Positions 1 through 8,171 of a stretch of DNA of 64,000 bases are shown piece after piece. The notes under the pieces are model-generated. The model searched no databases. It was not told the origin of the DNA and saw only the letters and a program-made list of their open reading frames with translations. Origin of the DNA: Haliscomenobacter hydrossis DSM 1100. GTDB taxonomy: Bacteria; Bacteroidota; Bacteroidia; Chitinophagales; Saprospiraceae. How positions within the stretch are numbered: the stretch's first letter is position 1; each line of letters begins with the position of its first letter. Where the stretch lies: the NCBI RefSeq assembly GCF_000212735.1, contig NC_015510.1:8185001-8249000 (forward strand), written 5' to 3'. The position numbers and the translations under genes were made by a program.

Positions 1-2
1 AA

Positions 3-419
3 GACAAACTATTGTGTGCTGAATTGTTGGAAGATGTGATTTTTCCTTTTTATGGCTCAATGGATATCGCTATAAAAACGGTGGAAACCAGTAAAGACAA
101 CGAATATTTTGCCTATGGTAAACATCCCTTTAACTCGTTTTTGCGGGGGCAATCGGTAGTACACTTGTTGACGGTAGTTGGTGGGCCTAAAACGAATGGT
201 TATTGCCAGAAATTTCAACAGTATTTATTGGACCACATCGTACCTGAACTGAGGAAAAAGCAGGCTATGTATACCGATTTGGAGCCATTGAATGAGGATT
301 TGAATCTGTACCTTGACCAATACAACCGCAAAGCAATACCCGCAGCTGAAAAATATTATCAGGATTTCCCACTGCACGGGATGTCACCCTGGGACAACCT
401 GCAAAAAAGGACTAGATAA
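3..419 (+). pseudogene. C-terminal part of a DDE integrase-type transposase (tentative)
   Basis: The frame is already open at the window edge, so the 5' part is missing from view. The readable 139 or so residues resemble the end of an rve integrase core of the IS3/IS481 type: a GGPKTNGYC-like stretch (usual form PxTNGxxERF), a spaced YTDLEPLNEDLNLYLDQYN block (usual form YxxLxxLxxDLxxYLxxYN), then GMSPWDNL where this family has GxTPxexl. The only possible start inside the window is a TTG at position 12, which is unlikely to be the real start. The stop lies 4 nt before the convergent response regulator. The assignment rests on remembered family patterns and is uncertain. It could be an intact gene whose start lies outside the window. 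Confidence 0.4.
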
Positions 420-423
420 ACGT

Positions 424-1110
424 TTAGTCAAACCCAAAGAAACGCACTTTCCAACTTTGGTACTTCTTGATCATTTCTTTGCGGTTATTGACGTGGAGCA
501 TTTTGTAAATGGCTCGAATTTCTCGGGTGATTTCTTTGACTTGTCGATTCAACTCTTCTGCCAATTCTTCATTGGTATAAGCGATTTCATTGATCTCGCC
601 CTCCAAAATTTTCTCCAATAACTGTTTTTGGAAAGCAGTTGGTTTGATTTTGTTGTTGTCGGATTCCTGACTGCGAAAAACGTCCAGAATTTTCCTCATC
701 AGCGGACCACTAAATGGCCGACCATTTTCCAGCGCCAATTCCTTCAAATGATGAACGAATACCGCATCCGGATCGGTTTTTAACATATAACTATCCGCAC
801 CGGCACAAAGAGCCTCAAAAAGGTAGGTGTCTTCGATGTAAACCGTGGCAATCATAAAGAGCAAACCCTGGCGTTTGTTTTTGATTTGCTGCATACTGGC
901 GATGCCATTGATGTGTCCTTTGGGCATTCCAATGTCTTGGATGACCACTTTGATGCGTGGGTCTTCGATTAAGGTAGGTACAGAATCTTCACAACAAGGG
1001 AATTGGTGTTCAGGCAAACAAACGAATCCTTCCGTTAGATTGATCAAGCGACTGTAACGTTCGCGGAATTCGGTTAAATCTTCAACTATTGCGACGTGAA
1101 TTTTTTCCAT
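424..1110 (-). CDS. Response regulator, receiver plus LuxR/GerE-type HTH
   Basis: This cytoplasmic response regulator probably takes phosphate from the sensor kinase encoded just upstream and controls transcription. The N-terminal half is a CheY-like receiver: acidic pair in VEDL, phospho-acceptor Asp in VVIQDIGMP, switch Thr in IATVY and the conserved Lys in YMLKTD. The C-terminal third resembles a GerE helix-turn-helix: EEL.EELN, then VKEITREIRAIYKMLHVNNR, where LuxR proteins have TVKxHxxxIxxKLxVxNR. I place the start at MEKIHVAIVED (1110), because a receiver begins there. An in-frame ATG at 1143 adds 11 residues and would leave only 7 nt after the kinase stop. Its target genes cannot be read from the sequence. 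Confidence 0.85.
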   Translation of the reverse strand: MEKIHVAIVEDLTEFRERYSRLINLTEGFVCLPEHQFPCCEDSVPTLIEDPRIKVVIQDIGMPKGHINGIASMQQIKNKRQGLLFMIATVYIEDTYLFEALCAGADSYMLKTDPDAVFVHHLKELALENGRPFSGPLMRKILDVFRSQESDNNKIKPTAFQKQLLEKILEGEINEIAYTNEELAEELNRQVKEITREIRAIYKMLHVNNRKEMIKKYQSWKVRFFGFD

Positions 1111-1150
1111 TACTTTAACTTTCCAGATCTCAAAAGCATCCAATTAAAAT

Positions 1151-4100
1151 TTACAACAGCGTAAGTTTGTTAAAGTTGCCTAAAGATCGGCGTTTTGGCT
1201 GTACTTTTTGTAGCGGAATGGAAATAATTACACTGGTTCCATGTTGATTGATCCACTCAATGTGCCCACCTATACTTTTCATTCGCCATAACATGTTGCC
1301 TAAACCATTCCCTGATTCCTTTACGGTTGCTGTGGGTTTGATTTGAGCAACGACAGCAGTAGGTATTCCACTGCCATTGTCTTTGAGGACAATACTGAGT
1401 TTGCCATCCACCACCTTAGCAGACAACTGAACTTGAGTGGCATTGGCGTGTTTCAAGATATTGCCCAATGCCTCTTGTACGACAAGATTCAAATGCTTCT
1501 TGCTTTCACCAGCAACCCAGCGGTACGGAATGGAAGCATCCAACTGGGCTTCAAAAACCAATTGATCAGCCACCATTTTGCGGCTTTCTGTAATAAGTTG
1601 ATGCAAAAACTCCAGCAAAGTGCTATCGATTTCTTTGCTGTTGCGCACAGCAGAAGAAATACGGTTAAAAAGTTGCAGGGCTTGTTCGGCAATGTTTAAT
1701 GCTTTATCCTTAAACTCAACTTGGGGTATTTTGTCTTTTGCAAACTCCCGGAAATCTTGAAAAAACACCACTTTTCCGCTGGTAAGGTCGTGGATGTCGC
1801 GTAGAATGCGCTCTTGTTCTTCGTTGCGAACGCGGGCATCGCGGAGTTGGGCACGGTAGTACAACTGAACCAGGCCAACGATTCCCAAACTGAAAAGGAG
1901 GAGTGCCAACAGCATAAACCACCAACGCATGTAGATGGGAGGTATAATTTCAATGCGCATTTTGGCCCTCCAGTCACTCCAAACCCCATTGGCGTTGGCA
2001 GCGCGAGCCATGAGTGTATACTTTCCTGGAGCAAGTCTTCCATAACGGGGTTCTGCTACCTGATTGCGAATGCTGGCTTCGGCTTGTTTTTCCAAACCTT
2101 GCAAATAGTACTGTACTTTTACATTGCTGGGTTGACCCAATTCAATGCCAATCAAGCGCAACGAAATTGTGTTTTGCTTGTATTTCAAGCAAATATATTT
2201 TTTTTCGCTTATGGCACTATCTGCTGGGAATACCTCATCAAATGGACGTCCTTGAATCAATAAACGAGTAAGTTGTACTTTGGGTAAGGCTTGATCTTGA
2301 ACCATTTGCTGTGGGTAAAAACGACTAAAACCATAACGTCCAGCAATAACCAGACTGTTGTCACTCAAACGTTGCAAGGTTTCATATTGGAAAGGTGCCG
2401 CAAACAATCCTTCTTGAGTGTTGTGAACTTGTAGAGGCTTGCCACGAGGGGAAAAACACAAGAGATTGGTATTGGTACTTACCCAAATGATCCCCTCTTG
2501 ATCTTGAAGCATCCCGGTAATGTTGCTTGATGGCCAATAGGAGGGAATGGGTAAGTCTTCGATGCTTAATTTTGTGCGGTGAATGAGCTTGATGCCCTTG
2601 ATGGTTGCTACCCAAATTTTATCGCTGCCACGAGGGATGAGGTATCCTCCCAATTGCCCCTTGATGGAAAAAGAAGTATCACTGAGCCAATCACCCTGTT
2701 GATAATGGTAAACGTGAAGATTACTTAAATTTTCCTGGAGATACAGTCGTTTGTAGTGGGTATCCTCCCAAATGTTTCGGTCACCAAGGAGCTGGGCCGT
2801 TTGGGAACTGATACGCATTTTATGTCTTTGGTCAACATTCAGTTTTTTTACCCCTTGAATGTTGCCCATCCAATAAGTGTCATCAGAGCTTTGATAAAGC
2901 GACCAAGGGAAGCCAGGGTCTTCGAAAATCTTGTTTAATTTTGCAGTGCCGGGTTCAAAAGTATACAGGTGTTTTTCGGTAATTACCCAAATCCATTTTT
3001 GATTTCGATCCTTATAAAATGCATTGATGCGTTCATTGGGGAGAAAATGGCTGCGTTCCCCGGTTTTTTTTAGCAGATAAAAACCATTTACCGACCCAAT
3101 CAATAGTCCTCCATTGGAGGTTTCTTGCAAACATTCCACTTTAAATGGTAAATCCGTGAAACTGGCTTTTACCAATTTTGGATCGGCATAACAAAGTCCT
3201 TCGTCGAATGCAAGCCCCCAGAGAATACCATCCCGATCCAGGTGCAACTCACGAAAATTGTTTCTTGAAATGATACTGGTATTCAGGTTTGCAGACCAGT
3301 CTTTAGCTCTGGAAAACGTTTTTTTACGAAGATTGAAAAAATAAAGGCCATCGGAAGTACTGCACAGTACCAAACCTGGTTGAAAATAAACAGCGAAAGT
3401 GATGTTGATCCGGTTTGGTAAGGCAAAAAATTGACCAAGATTTTCATTTGTTGCATCAAACAGGGCTAGCCCGAGGGAAGTGCAAAGTAAATATTCAGCA
3501 GACTTGTTTTGGATAGGCAAGACTTGTTTGACTTTAATCTCTGGCAGTTTACCGTTATCGGATGTAAAATAACGTTTACTTTGGAAGCTTTGATCGCTGT
3601 GCTTATGCCAAATTCTCATTCCAGAACCGATGAAAAAAAACTCAACAAATCCGGTGAATTGTTGGTCAGCGTTTAAAAGTGGGAGAAAGCGTTTGCCTTC
3701 TATTTTTTGTTCTCCAGTTTGGTAGGCTTGAAAAGAGAGTTTTTTATTGCGCAAGGTTTTGTCCAGATCTACCTGAAATAACTTTTGACCTGCAGTTAGC
3801 CACAACTGGTTTTGTTCATCCAGTGCGATGAGTCCGTAATCGTCTAGTGTTTCCTTGCTCTTTCGTTCTTGAAACCCACCGAAAGATAGGCAGGTGTCTC
3901 GCATTCGTTCGTAGCAGAACAGTTTGTTGTAGGCACAAAACCAAAGATTACCGTATTTGTCTTCCAGCATCGAACCCTGAAGGTAGGGTTCATCCACTCC
4001 TTTGGCTTCACCATAATAGATTACTTCGAGTCCATCAAAGCGATACAGTCCTCCTAAGGCTCCAATCCAGGTAAAGCCTCGCGTATCTTTGTAAACAAAA

Positions 4101-4240
4101 ACTACTTTGGTATCTTCTAAACCATTTCTGCTGGTTAATTCATTGAAAAACAAATCAGCTTGACCAAATAGGAAATGATTGGTTCCGAAAAGGAACACAC
4201 CGAGCCACAAAATTATCAAAACCGTAGTCGTCTTTATCAC
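1151..4240 (-). CDS. Two-component sensor histidine kinase with Reg_prop propeller and Y_Y_Y domain
   Basis: This is a membrane sensor of 1029 residues. An N-terminal signal or anchor (roughly residues 5-27) leads into a long periplasmic region of repeated LxxDxxGxxWxxT-type units (Reg_prop beta-propeller). Next come a Y_Y_Y-like beta-sandwich near residues 650-755, one membrane helix (MRWWFMLLALLLFSLGIVGL) near 765-790, and a HisKA_3-type kinase. The phospho-His sits in ILRDIHDLTSG near residue 800. The ATPase motifs are NLVVQEALGNILKHANA (N box), DNGSGIP and GNGLGNMLWRM (G boxes). The start codon appears to be GTG at 4240. The cognate regulator follows directly downstream. It is separated from the rest of the neighbourhood by a hairpin. 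The ligand is unknown; in Bacteroidota such sensors often respond to glycan fragments. Confidence 0.88.
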   Translation of the reverse strand: MIKTTTVLIILWLGVFLFGTNHFLFGQADLFFNELTSRNGLEDTKVVFVYKDTRGFTWIGALGGLYRFDGLEVIYYGEAKGVDEPYLQGSMLEDKYGNLWFCAYNKLFCYERMRDTCLSFGGFQERKSKETLDDYGLIALDEQNQLWLTAGQKLFQVDLDKTLRNKKLSFQAYQTGEQKIEGKRFLPLLNADQQFTGFVEFFFIGSGMRIWHKHSDQSFQSKRYFTSDNGKLPEIKVKQVLPIQNKSAEYLLCTSLGLALFDATNENLGQFFALPNRINITFAVYFQPGLVLCSTSDGLYFFNLRKKTFSRAKDWSANLNTSIISRNNFRELHLDRDGILWGLAFDEGLCYADPKLVKASFTDLPFKVECLQETSNGGLLIGSVNGFYLLKKTGERSHFLPNERINAFYKDRNQKWIWVITEKHLYTFEPGTAKLNKIFEDPGFPWSLYQSSDDTYWMGNIQGVKKLNVDQRHKMRISSQTAQLLGDRNIWEDTHYKRLYLQENLSNLHVYHYQQGDWLSDTSFSIKGQLGGYLIPRGSDKIWVATIKGIKLIHRTKLSIEDLPIPSYWPSSNITGMLQDQEGIIWVSTNTNLLCFSPRGKPLQVHNTQEGLFAAPFQYETLQRLSDNSLVIAGRYGFSRFYPQQMVQDQALPKVQLTRLLIQGRPFDEVFPADSAISEKKYICLKYKQNTISLRLIGIELGQPSNVKVQYYLQGLEKQAEASIRNQVAEPRYGRLAPGKYTLMARAANANGVWSDWRAKMRIEIIPPIYMRWWFMLLALLLFSLGIVGLVQLYYRAQLRDARVRNEEQERILRDIHDLTSGKVVFFQDFREFAKDKIPQVEFKDKALNIAEQALQLFNRISSAVRNSKEIDSTLLEFLHQLITESRKMVADQLVFEAQLDASIPYRWVAGESKKHLNLVVQEALGNILKHANATQVQLSAKVVDGKLSIVLKDNGSGIPTAVVAQIKPTATVKESGNGLGNMLWRMKSIGGHIEWINQHGTSVIISIPLQKVQPKRRSLGNFNKLTLL

Positions 4241-4285
4241 GTTGTATTTGGTGTTCTGAATTCAGCTGCACAAGTTAAACAAGAA

Positions 4286-4323
4286 GGCGAAAACCTGGAA
4301 CAGCTTGTCCAGATTTTCGCCTG
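4286..4323 (-). terminator. Rho-independent-like terminator after the secreted protein gene
   Basis: Arms of 15 nt (4286-4300 and 4309-4323) pair with one G-U, around an 8-nt loop. Read on the minus strand the stem is followed by a T-containing stretch. It lies 26 nt beyond the stop of the 4349-5017 gene and before the sensor kinase start, so it probably separates these two transcripts. Confidence 0.6.
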
Positions 4324-4348
4324 ATGTATACATTTGTACGATGTAATC

Positions 4349-5017
4349 CTACTCGCGCCAGATCGGGGGACAAGGAAAGGCCAGGAAAAACTGGGAACCT
4401 TTGCCAAAACCGCCATCGAGTATATCCCCTACCAAGTTGAGGTTGTAAAAAATGGAAGTAGTTGTCGGAGGGACAATTATTCGATAATCTACAATTGCCT
4501 GGTAGGCTTTGACACCAACAACGCCTCTTCCGGAAAGAAGAATTTGCACCTGATTTTCAAAAAGTACGGCAAAACTATAAGCTTGCGCTTCACCTTTAGC
4601 TAGAGTAGGCGATTGTTGAAATGTTTTTATGAAACCAGCCTCGAAGAAATTTTCACCCACCAATTTACCCGCAAAATAATTGCCTGGTAAATTTAATGGA
4701 ACCGCATCGAAAGGGAGAACCACACAGGCTCTGGCGACCAGGGCAAGCTGGCCAGTGGTTGGGTTTTTTTCAGGATAAAACTTGACTCCATAATCCATTG
4801 TAGCGTGAAAAGGCTTCATGTTGCGGTAGGTTTCAATCAATTGTAACATACGATCCATGTCCTCGTAAGAAAAATGATAATGAGGAGGATCGGTAACAAT
4901 AGGGGGAGTTAAAACGAATTTGGAAGAGAAGGAGGAAGTGTTCGTAAAGCAAAATGTTGCAGCCGGCAAGAGCATCAGCAAGACAAGCATCCGCAGTGTT
5001 GTTAAGTTCACTTTCAT
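4349..5017 (-). CDS. Secreted protein of unknown function
   Basis: This is a 222-residue protein if started at MKVNLTTLRM (5017). A second ATG two codons earlier (5023) is also possible. I reject the longer open frame back to 5155, because it would overlap the divergent permease gene and its promoter and because the extra residues precede a clear signal peptide (TLRMLVLLMLLPAATFCF). The mature part is mostly beta-like with no motif I recognise. It has a central hydrophobic VARACVVLPFDAVPLNL stretch and ends with a Gly-rich segment and FPCPP. No neighbour suggests a role. It is probably periplasmic or outer-membrane associated. Confidence 0.65.
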   Translation of the reverse strand: MKVNLTTLRMLVLLMLLPAATFCFTNTSSFSSKFVLTPPIVTDPPHYHFSYEDMDRMLQLIETYRNMKPFHATMDYGVKFYPEKNPTTGQLALVARACVVLPFDAVPLNLPGNYFAGKLVGENFFEAGFIKTFQQSPTLAKGEAQAYSFAVLFENQVQILLSGRGVVGVKAYQAIVDYRIIVPPTTTSIFYNLNLVGDILDGGFGKGSQFFLAFPCPPIWRE

Positions 5018-5059
5018 CAGCATTTTAGATTTGTTTATAAATAAGGGGAAAAATAAATC

Positions 5060-5089
5060 TTGGTCGTTTGCCGGGGTATTGTATTTTTG
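5060..5089 (+). promoter_or_regulatory. Bacteroidota-type promoter of the APC permease gene
   Basis: TTG at 5060-5062, a 19-nt spacer, then TATTTTTG at 5082-5089. This fits the Bacteroidota housekeeping consensus (TTG or TTTG near -33 and TAnnTTTG near -7). Transcription would begin near 5096, about 33 nt before the chosen ATG at 5129. It also argues against a start at 5060. Confidence 0.55.
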
Positions 5090-5128
5090 GTTCTGAGACA
5101 AAAAATCGAAACTGCAACAAAAAATTTT

Positions 5129-6544
5129 ATGCCGAACACCAACAATTCTATGCAACTGGCTAAAGCAATAACTTTACCCACCGCAATTGCATTGATTATC
5201 AGTTCAATGATCGGGTCAGGCGTCTACAAAAAAGTAGCACCGATGTCCGATACACTTCAGTCGCCAATGTTGGTTATGATTTGTTGGTTGCTGGGTGGAC
5301 TAATCAGCCTAGCTGGCGCCATCAGCAATGCCGAGGTAGCGAGTTTATTGGCGGGAACAGGAGGAGAATACCGTTATTACCGCACAATATACGGGAAGTT
5401 TTTTGCATTTTTGTTTGGCTGGGCGAATTTTGCGGTAATAAAAACGGCGGCTATTGCATCAATCGCTTATGTGTTTACCCAGTCATTTCATTCGCTTTTT
5501 CCTTTACCGGAATTATTGCCGCAATGGGCCGATGTCAACATATATGGGTGGTTTTATCCCTTCCAAAACTTGAGTGTTAAGTTATTTACCGTGCTGGTCA
5601 TCGTCCTACTTACTTTTGTCAACATTCGGGGGGTAAAATTGGGTGGAGAAATCAGCAAGTTGCTGATCATTTTGGTTTTGGTGGGTATTTCAACCATTGT
5701 CATCTTCGGATTGAGCAGCGGACAAGCGGATTGGAGTCGATTGAGCCAACCCGCTACGGGGTATGTGAGTCTGGGCTGGGGCGGATTGGTATCGGCCATG
5801 TTTACGGCCATGCTTGCTGCCTTTTGGGCTTATGAAGGCTGGAACACCATTGGATACATCGGTGGGGAAATTCAAAATCCCAATCGCAACTTGCCCATTG
5901 TCCTGTTTTGGGGCGTACTTACGGTGATCGTGGTATATTTTTTGGCCAACCTGACTTACCTGGTCTTGTTGCCAGTCGATCAGCTGATTGAGATCAAACG
6001 TTCTACCAATAGTATTGCAGCAGTAGAAGCCATCAAATCCTTTTGGGGGGCTGGAGGAGGTTATTTTATCTCCATTCTGATTTTGGTGACTACGCTTGCT
6101 TCTACCCATACCACCATCCTACTCGCTGCCCGTACGTATTTTGCCATGGCTGGAGAGGGGGTGTTTTTTAAACAAGCTGCGGTCATTCATCCGAAGTATC
6201 AAACACCTAGCAAAGCGCTGATTTATCAATGCATTTGGACTTGTATGTTGGTCTTTTCAGGGAGTTTCGACCAACTGACCGATATGCTTATTTTTGCCTC
6301 TTTTATCTTTTATGGCGCTACTACATTCGGAGTGTTTATCCTGCGGCGCACAATGCCCGATGCCCATCGTCCCTATCGGGTATGGGGCTATCCAGTGGTG
6401 CCAATTGTATTTATTGTATTTTGCATCATCCTGGTTGGCAACACTTTGATCAATCAACCACGCGAAGCGCTGATGGGCTTGGGATTAATTGCCACGGGAT
6501 TGCCATTTTATTACACCTGGCGTAGTCGAGATGTCAATGATTAA
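5129..6544 (+). CDS. APC-superfamily amino acid permease
   Basis: This inner-membrane transporter (471 residues from MPNTNNSMQL) has about 12 hydrophobic helices. The first helix carries ALIISSMIGSGVYKK, the substrate- and ion-binding GSG loop typical of the amino acid-polyamine-organocation superfamily. The second region has SLAGAISNAEVASLLAGTGGEYRYYR, the conserved E(L/A)xxxxPxxGGxYxYxR block of the LAT/APC branch. FWAYEGWNTIGYIGGEIQNPNRNLP in the middle matches the conserved AF(x)GWN...E(l/i)xNPxRxLP motif. Together these point to the L-type or APA branch, probably neutral amino acid exchange. The start at 5129 fits the promoter; a further ATG lies at 5150. The stop overlaps the convergent patatin gene by 4 nt. 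Confidence 0.88.
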   Translation: MPNTNNSMQLAKAITLPTAIALIISSMIGSGVYKKVAPMSDTLQSPMLVMICWLLGGLISLAGAISNAEVASLLAGTGGEYRYYRTIYGKFFAFLFGWANFAVIKTAAIASIAYVFTQSFHSLFPLPELLPQWADVNIYGWFYPFQNLSVKLFTVLVIVLLTFVNIRGVKLGGEISKLLIILVLVGISTIVIFGLSSGQADWSRLSQPATGYVSLGWGGLVSAMFTAMLAAFWAYEGWNTIGYIGGEIQNPNRNLPIVLFWGVLTVIVVYFLANLTYLVLLPVDQLIEIKRSTNSIAAVEAIKSFWGAGGGYFISILILVTTLASTHTTILLAARTYFAMAGEGVFFKQAAVIHPKYQTPSKALIYQCIWTCMLVFSGSFDQLTDMLIFASFIFYGATTFGVFILRRTMPDAHRPYRVWGYPVVPIVFIVFCIILVGNTLINQPREALMGLGLIATGLPFYYTWRSRDVND

Positions 6545-7320
6545 GCTATTTTTTTCAACAATTGCAATCCATCGTGGTAGCCGATCTCCAGTTGAATGGC
6601 TCTAGCCTGCGCTGAAAAATTGGCTGGATTCGGTAAGGTACGTGAGGGCCGGAGGTAGTGCAGCTTTTCACCGTACTTGCGTTTGAGTCCCCAGAGTAAG
6701 GGCAGGAATTTGGATGCTTCGGCTACATCGATTCCGATGAGCAAGTCAATATTGGGTTTTTCAAAAGTTAAATCGACGGGCATGATTTTGTAGATACCGC
6801 CGTCGATGTATTTGTTGTTGCCAATTTGATGGGATTGAAAGGCGGGGAAACTCGCGCTGCCGATGATGTACTCCACCAATTGTTGCTCGGGAATGTCTTC
6901 CTGAAAAAAAGACTCTCCTCGGCGCTGCGTAAGATTGTACACCACCAAACCAAATGCGATCGAGGAACTGCGGATCAGTTTTTCATCCAGGGCTTTGCGT
7001 AGCAGATCTTTTAAGCCATTGACCCGAATCCCCCGATTGAAAAGCCCATCTTTCAACAAACCGAAATATCCATCCTGCGGTTTCTCCCGCAAATTGTCAA
7101 AGGCTTCTTCGGGCTGGCTATTTTGCCATAAATCAAGGGCTTTTTGTAAATCACCTTGTGCAATCAATGCGGCATTGATCGCTCCTACGGAAGCACCCGT
7201 TGCTACTTTGATGCGGTGTTGTAAGCCATTTTCGTACAGCGCATGCCAAACGCCAATTTGGTAGGCTCCGCGGGCAGCACCGCCGGATAGAGATAACGCA
7301 ATATTTGGTTCAGTCTTCAT
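6541..7320 (-). CDS. Patatin-like phospholipase (RssA/YlbK-type)
   Basis: This lipid acyl hydrolase uses a Ser-Asp dyad. The 259 residues begin with ALSLSGGAARGAYQIG, the oxyanion-hole glycine-rich block. The nucleophile elbow GASVG follows with Ser44, and the catalytic Asp lies in the DGG at residues 173-175 (YIDGGIYKIMP). There is no signal peptide or membrane helix, so it is probably cytosolic or peripheral on the inner membrane, as for bacterial patatins of this size. The gene converges on the permease with a 4-nt overlap and is divergent from the sirtuin, with about 80 nt between their starts. The natural substrate is not evident. Confidence 0.88.
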   Translation of the reverse strand: MKTEPNIALSLSGGAARGAYQIGVWHALYENGLQHRIKVATGASVGAINAALIAQGDLQKALDLWQNSQPEEAFDNLREKPQDGYFGLLKDGLFNRGIRVNGLKDLLRKALDEKLIRSSSIAFGLVVYNLTQRRGESFFQEDIPEQQLVEYIIGSASFPAFQSHQIGNNKYIDGGIYKIMPVDLTFEKPNIDLLIGIDVAEASKFLPLLWGLKRKYGEKLHYLRPSRTLPNPANFSAQARAIQLEIGYHDGLQLLKKIA

Positions 7321-7403
7321 GGGTGATATGTTTGTTCATATAAAACGGAAATCCAAGAAAATGTTTACACTTCATGTGTTATATTAGCCTTAAATATGCA
7401 CAT

Positions 7404-8096
7404 ATGCCTAAAGAAAAAATTGTGGTGCTCTCTGGTGCAGGAATGAGTGCCGAAAGTGGGATCAGCACTTTTCGCGATGCCAACGGGCTTTGGGAACAGC
7501 ACGACATCATGGAAGTGGCTTCGATTGATGGTTGGCGTAAAAATCCTGGCCTGGTGTTGGAATTTTACAACCAGCGTCGGCGTCAACTCAAAACCGTGGA
7601 ACCCAATGCCGCTCACTATGCGCTGGTTGAACTGGAAAAAAAATATGCAGTGACCATCGTGACGCAAAATGTAGACGATTTGCACGAACGTGCAGGTAGT
7701 TCATCCATCGTCCATTTGCATGGCGAACTGCGCAAAGTACGCAGCGCTAAACATGAAAACCTGATTTATCATTGTGAGGAGGACATCAACCTGGGGGACC
7801 TCTGTGACAAAGGCCATCAATTGCGCCCGCACATCGTCTGGTTTGGGGAGATGGTACCCAAAATTGAAATTGGTGCACAAGCCGTTGCCGCGTGTGACCA
7901 CTTGATCATCATCGGCACTTCCATGCAAGTGTATCCGGCGGCAGGTCTGGTGGATTACGCACAGGGTCACGCGGCGATCTATTACATTGATCCCAAACCC
8001 AGCATTTCAAACCAACAGTATCCGGAAGTTACCATCATTGCTGAAAAAGCCACCACTGGTGTACGCAATTTGGTGGATCAATTGCTGAATCGATAG
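7404..8096 (+). CDS. cobB: NAD-dependent protein deacylase, sirtuin family (CobB-like)
   Basis: This is a Sir2-family enzyme that removes acyl groups from protein lysines using NAD. From the chosen ATG (MPKEKIVVLSG) the protein has 230 residues. Diagnostic motifs are GAGMSAESGISTFRD (NAD-binding), TQNVDDLHERAG and HLHGEL (catalytic His), and GTSMQVYPAAGLVDYA. The segment FYNQRR contains a YxxR motif that in SIRT5/CobB-type enzymes binds succinyl or malonyl lysine, so desuccinylase activity is plausible. The region where zinc-binding sirtuins have four Cys shows only two (YHCEED, DLCDKG), so the zinc site appears absent. In-frame upstream ATG at 7374 would add 10 residues with no motif. Confidence 0.92.
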   Translation: MPKEKIVVLSGAGMSAESGISTFRDANGLWEQHDIMEVASIDGWRKNPGLVLEFYNQRRRQLKTVEPNAAHYALVELEKKYAVTIVTQNVDDLHERAGSSSIVHLHGELRKVRSAKHENLIYHCEEDINLGDLCDKGHQLRPHIVWFGEMVPKIEIGAQAVAACDHLIIIGTSMQVYPAAGLVDYAQGHAAIYYIDPKPSISNQQYPEVTIIAEKATTGVRNLVDQLLNR

Positions 8097-8171
8097 TTTT
8101 GATTAATTTGTCGCTCCTTCCTGTTACCACCTGAACATCAGAAATGTATTAAGTGTATAAAATTCGCAAGC

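Noticed and set aside
5060-5128. A longer N-terminus of the permease from 5060
   Set aside because: The stretch contains the promoter and encodes residues unlike an APC N-terminus.
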